A stretch of DNA of 17,183 bases. Origin: Chitinophaga pinensis (GTDB taxonomy: Bacteria; Bacteroidota; Bacteroidia; SXHM01). The stretch is taken from contig CAMDBK010000029.1 in NCBI GenBank assembly GCA_945889235.1, forward strand, positions 1 through 17,183. The letters are read 5' to 3'. The notes beneath the pieces were generated by a model. The model made no database searches, was not told the origin of the DNA, and saw only the letters and a list, made by a program, of their open reading frames with translations. This document shows, in pieces, positions 15,132 to 17,183 of the stretch. Both the position numbers and the translations under genes were made by a program. The first letter of the stretch is position 1; each line of letters starts with the position of its first letter.

Positions 15132-15560
15132 TTAATATGCTATAGGTCTAACTTTTTTAGGTTGATGGTCAAACAAGGTTGTTTGAGGTCTAACTTTTTT
15201 AGGTTGATGGGTAAACAACCTTGCAAGAGGGTTAACTTTTTTAGGTTGATGGGTAAACAACCTTGCAAGCGGGCTGACTTTTTTCAGTTGATAGGCAAAC
15301 AACCTTGCAAGATGGTTAACTTTTTTAGGTTGATGGGTAAACAACCTTGCAAGAGGGTTAACTTTTTTCAGTTGATGGATAAACAACCTTGCAAGAGCAT
15401 TAACTTTTTTCAGTTGATAGGTAAACAACCTTGCAATAGGACTAACTTTTTTTGGTTGATGGTATTGCAACCCTGCAAGAGCACTAACTTTTTTAGGTTG
15501 ATAGGTAAACAACCTTGCAAGAGCACTAACATTTTTTGGTTTACTCATCTGTAAGTTCAT
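15132..15560 (-). CDS. Questionable 142-residue repeat ORF
   Basis: An open frame across the 42-nt repeat array, predicted as nine to ten copies of a 14-residue unit of the type QPKKVNPLARLFTH. It starts at ATG 15560, or at a second ATG at 15548, and ends at a TAG just beyond the last unit. No ribosome-binding site, signal peptide or known family is evident. The frame is open mainly because the repeat length is a multiple of three and the consensus has no stop; the opposite strand is open for the same reason. Variable columns among units fall equally in all three codon positions, which argues against protein-level selection. It could still be a real basic repeat protein; I consider it less likely than not. 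Confidence 0.28.
   Translation of the reverse strand: MNLQMSKPKNVSALARLFTYQPKKVSALAGLQYHQPKKVSPIARLFTYQLKKVNALARLFIHQLKKVNPLARLFTHQPKKVNHLARLFAYQLKKVSPLARLFTHQPKKVNPLARLFTHQPKKVRPQTTLFDHQPKKVRPIAY
15151..15540. repeat. 42-nt tandem repeat array, nine full units plus a decayed tenth
   Basis: The marker ACTTTTTT starts at 15151, 15193, 15235, 15277, 15319, 15361, 15403, 15445 and 15487, with a mutated copy (ACATTTTT) at 15529: an exact 42-nt period without a single indel. Units 2 and 5 (15193 and 15319) are identical. Constant parts are ACTTTTTT, GTTGAT and the 14-mer AAACAACCTTGCAA. Several units carry an AGGTTG-N9-CAACCT hairpin, and nearly all carry the palindrome CTTGCAAG. There are no unique spacers, so it is not a CRISPR array. 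The end units (15151, 15445, 15529) are the most diverged, as expected for an array that grows by slippage or unequal crossing-over in its middle. Confidence 0.95.
15169..15186. repeat. Perfect palindrome in the first repeat unit
   Basis: TCAAACAA (15169-15176) and TTGTTTGA (15179-15186) are perfect inverted arms around GG. Compared with the array consensus at the same place, CC has become GG and CAA has become TTT, which together create the palindrome. No other unit has it. Confidence 0.7.
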
Positions 15561-15784
15561 TGTCAGGTTTATTAATTACAGGTTGTTAGTTTTAATAAAT
15601 TTAATTAGCTTGCACTTGCAAATGTGTTGGTCATTTGCGATACAGGCAAAACAAAATTTTGAATAAGTTAATACGGTTTACACAGAAGGTGGAAACACTG
15701 AAAAGTGTTGAATGCCCTGTAGAATAGCGGAAAACAGAGGTTTTATAAGTTAATACGGATTTATATATAAAAAATATTTTTCTA
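15561..15784. other. Intergenic region between the repeat array and the divergent helical gene
   Basis: This 224-nt AT-rich gap separates the minus-strand repeat region from the plus-strand gene at 15785. It holds the palindrome CAAAATTTTG (15652-15661), two 14-nt direct repeats, and a small hairpin AACACT-GAAA-AGTGTT (15694-15709). No TTTG-N20-TAnnTTTG promoter was found on either strand, so promoters for the flanking genes remain unidentified. If the repeat ORF is not a gene, the non-coding stretch runs from 15057 to 15784. Confidence 0.6.
15663..15758 (+). repeat. Pair of 14-nt direct repeats upstream of the helical gene
   Basis: ATAAGTTAATACGG occurs at 15663-15676 and again at 15745-15758, 82 nt apart, and both copies are followed by a TTTA-like stretch. 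The second copy ends 26 nt before the ATG at 15785. They flank the AACACT/AGTGTT hairpin. They could be paired operator sites or the ends of a small duplication. Confidence 0.6.
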
Positions 15785-17183
15785 ATGAAACAAGCTTCCA
15801 CCACCTTGTTCGAAATCATCAGCCGCATGACGGATGATGAGAAAAAATATTTCCGTGTTTACAGTACCATTCTTAAACAGTTTAATCATCTTAGTACTGC
15901 GCGGTTGCTTGAACTGTTCGAGGTTGTAAATGCTATAAAGGTGTATGACGAAAAACGGTTGAAACGAAATTTTAACGCCACCAACAATAAAGGAAGTTTT
16001 AAAACCTATAAATCTGTTTTGCGTGAGTTTCTGTTGGAAAGCCTGCATGCGCAGCACAACGGCAGCAATGCAACCGATATACATAACAGGCAACTTAACC
16101 ATGCCCAAAGTTTAGTGGCAAAAGACCTGAACCAACAAGCGCTGGCATACCTTAACCACCTGAAACATCAGCTTGATGCGGATAAACAGCATCACAATCC
16201 GCTGCTTACATTTCAATTGCTGACACTTAAAAATAAAGTCCTCAACAATATGCCCGGCTCTAATGCAACCGACAAGGTGGCAAACCGGATTGAACTGTAT
16301 AAACAAACCCTTATTATGCAGTATGAAGAGCAGCAGGAATTAACTATCTCTTTCCTTGAACAGATGGTTTCCCAACGCCTGTTACTGAACACCGAAGCCG
16401 ATACAAAACAACTGAAAGAATTACAAAAAATAACACAGTGTTATGCCAGCAGGGTAAATAACCCTAACTACTATTATGTGGTAAAACAGGGTATATATAT
16501 GTCACTTCTTGAAGGCAATTTTGCAAAGCACTTAGATTATTGTCATCATCTGTTCAGCCACTATCAGCAACTTGCCGATAAAAACCAACTGAGCGGTAAC
16601 GCCATTAATGAATATGGCAATTCGTTTATTGCTCTTATCCGTGCCTGTGAACTGGCGCGTGATGCCGAAATGGTAATGCTTACTTTTAACATAGCAAAAG
16701 GTCCTTACTCCAGGTTGTTTTATAACCATCCTTATTATTACCCTTTCTTTCGGTATGCTCTGCTGTTGATGTATCAATTCGACAGTGTTCCAACTTATTT
16801 AGTAGAAGAGGCATTGCGTTTTGAAACCGGGTACTGTCCTGTACAACCTGAAAACAATATGTTGGCGTACCGCTGGTTTTACACTTCGCTTGCGGTTATC
16901 TATCACAGCACCGGCAATTATAAAAGTGCGCTGATTAACTGCCACAAGGTAGTATCCACCAACCCGCACGACCTTACCGAAATCCATTGCCGCGATTTTT
17001 GCACCGTTTTTCAGTTTGTAATAGAATATAACAGGCTGCCCGTAAACAATAAAAATGAGTTGGGCTCTGATACATTGTTACAAACCACCCTTAATAAACT
17101 GAAAAGAGAGCACGGGCTTACAGACGAAAAGAAAAACCGCAGTTTTGAGTTGTGCATTCTTGGTTTTCTTTCCAATCCATCAG
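15785..17183 (+). CDS. Helix-rich hypothetical protein with TPR-like segment, 3' truncated by window
   Basis: A frame open from ATG 15785 to the end of the window (466 codons, no stop). An in-frame TAA at 15746-15748 and the absence of another ATG between them fix the start. The product begins MKQASTTLFEIISRMTDDEK and is predicted to be helical throughout. The stretch LAVIYHSTGNYKSALINCHK (encoded near 16888-16947) followed by NPHD fits a tetratricopeptide-like helix pair. No signal peptide, membrane segment, helix-turn-helix or catalytic motif is evident, so it is probably a cytoplasmic scaffold or adaptor. The opening MTDDEKKYFRVY pattern recurs, as I recall, in uncharacterised Bacteroidota proteins. 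It is divergent from the repeat array and the 401-residue gene. The opposite-strand frames within it are shadows. Being a gene is near certain; its function is unknown. Confidence 0.85.
   Translation, partial: MKQASTTLFEIISRMTDDEKKYFRVYSTILKQFNHLSTARLLELFEVVNAIKVYDEKRLKRNFNATNNKGSFKTYKSVLREFLLESLHAQHNGSNATDIHNRQLNHAQSLVAKDLNQQALAYLNHLKHQLDADKQHHNPLLTFQLLTLKNKVLNNMPGSNATDKVANRIELYKQTLIMQYEEQQELTISFLEQMVSQRLLLNTEADTKQLKELQKITQCYASRVNNPNYYYVVKQGIYMSLLEGNFAKHLDYCHHLFSHYQQLADKNQLSGNAINEYGNSFIALIRACELARDAEMVMLTFNIAKGPYSRLFYNHPYYYPFFRYALLLMYQFDSVPTYLVEEALRFETGYCPVQPENNMLAYRWFYTSLAVIYHSTGNYKSALINCHKVVSTNPHDLTEIHCRDFCTVFQFVIEYNRLPVNNKNELGSDTLLQTTLNKLKREHGLTDEKKNRSFELCILGFLSNPS

Noticed and set aside
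15151..15540. CRISPR array
   Set aside because: Units follow one another without unique spacers, the unit is longer than usual for a CRISPR repeat, and no cas genes are nearby.
15162..15554. Plus-strand open frame across the 42-nt repeats
   Set aside because: It is open only because the repeat length is a multiple of three and the consensus lacks stops on this strand too. No start signal or known family supports it.
15785..17183. Minus-strand frames of 60-110 residues at 15782-16987
   Set aside because: They are shadows of the long uninterrupted plus-strand gene, which has normal codon use and no stop within the window.

Overview
The window is a stretch of a Bacteroidota chromosome, most likely from the Chitinophagales/Sphingobacteriales side, though the sequence does not fix the order. 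Three secreted proteins end in type IX secretion (T9SS) C-terminal sorting domains. Promoters fit the Bacteroidota pattern (TTTG, about 20 nt, TAnnTTTG) rather than -35/-10. DUF5606 is a family I know only from this phylum. No tRNA, rRNA, CRISPR array, transposase or integrase was seen.

Layout. (1) 1-449: 3' end of a FAD-linked oxidase of the GlcD/D-lactate dehydrogenase type. (2) 508-2766: a plus-strand operon behind a Crp/Fnr-type palindrome, with a TerB-like protein, a small eRF1/Pelota-like protein and HemN (oxygen-independent coproporphyrinogen III oxidase); the genes are 1 nt apart. (3) 2774-5982, minus strand: a Baeyer-Villiger-type flavin monooxygenase and an M3 oligoendopeptidase. 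(4) 6074-6613, minus strand: a DUF5606 protein with a clear promoter, separated from the peptidase gene by a REP-like palindrome. (5) 6729-11758, minus strand: a compact four-gene run of two paralogous secreted S8 (subtilisin) proteases with a DUF4160/DUF2442 pair wedged between them. (6) 11816-13766: a strong terminator and a large repeat-rich adhesin-like protein with an S74 (tail-fibre chaperone) domain and a T9SS signal. (7) 13851-17183: a 401-residue protein with two carboxypeptidase-regulatory-like beta domains but no signal peptide, an array of 42-nt tandem repeats, and a divergent helix-rich gene that runs off the window.

How the parts work together. The hemN operon looks like a redox- or oxygen-responsive unit: the palindrome sits where a class II activator would bind, and no -33 box is seen. 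Regions 5 and 6 serve export and the cell surface: two proteases and one adhesin probably use the same T9SS. The least explained part is 13851-17183. There the tandem repeats keep exact 42-nt spacing, but their variable columns are spread evenly over the three codon positions, so the array may act as DNA or RNA rather than as protein.
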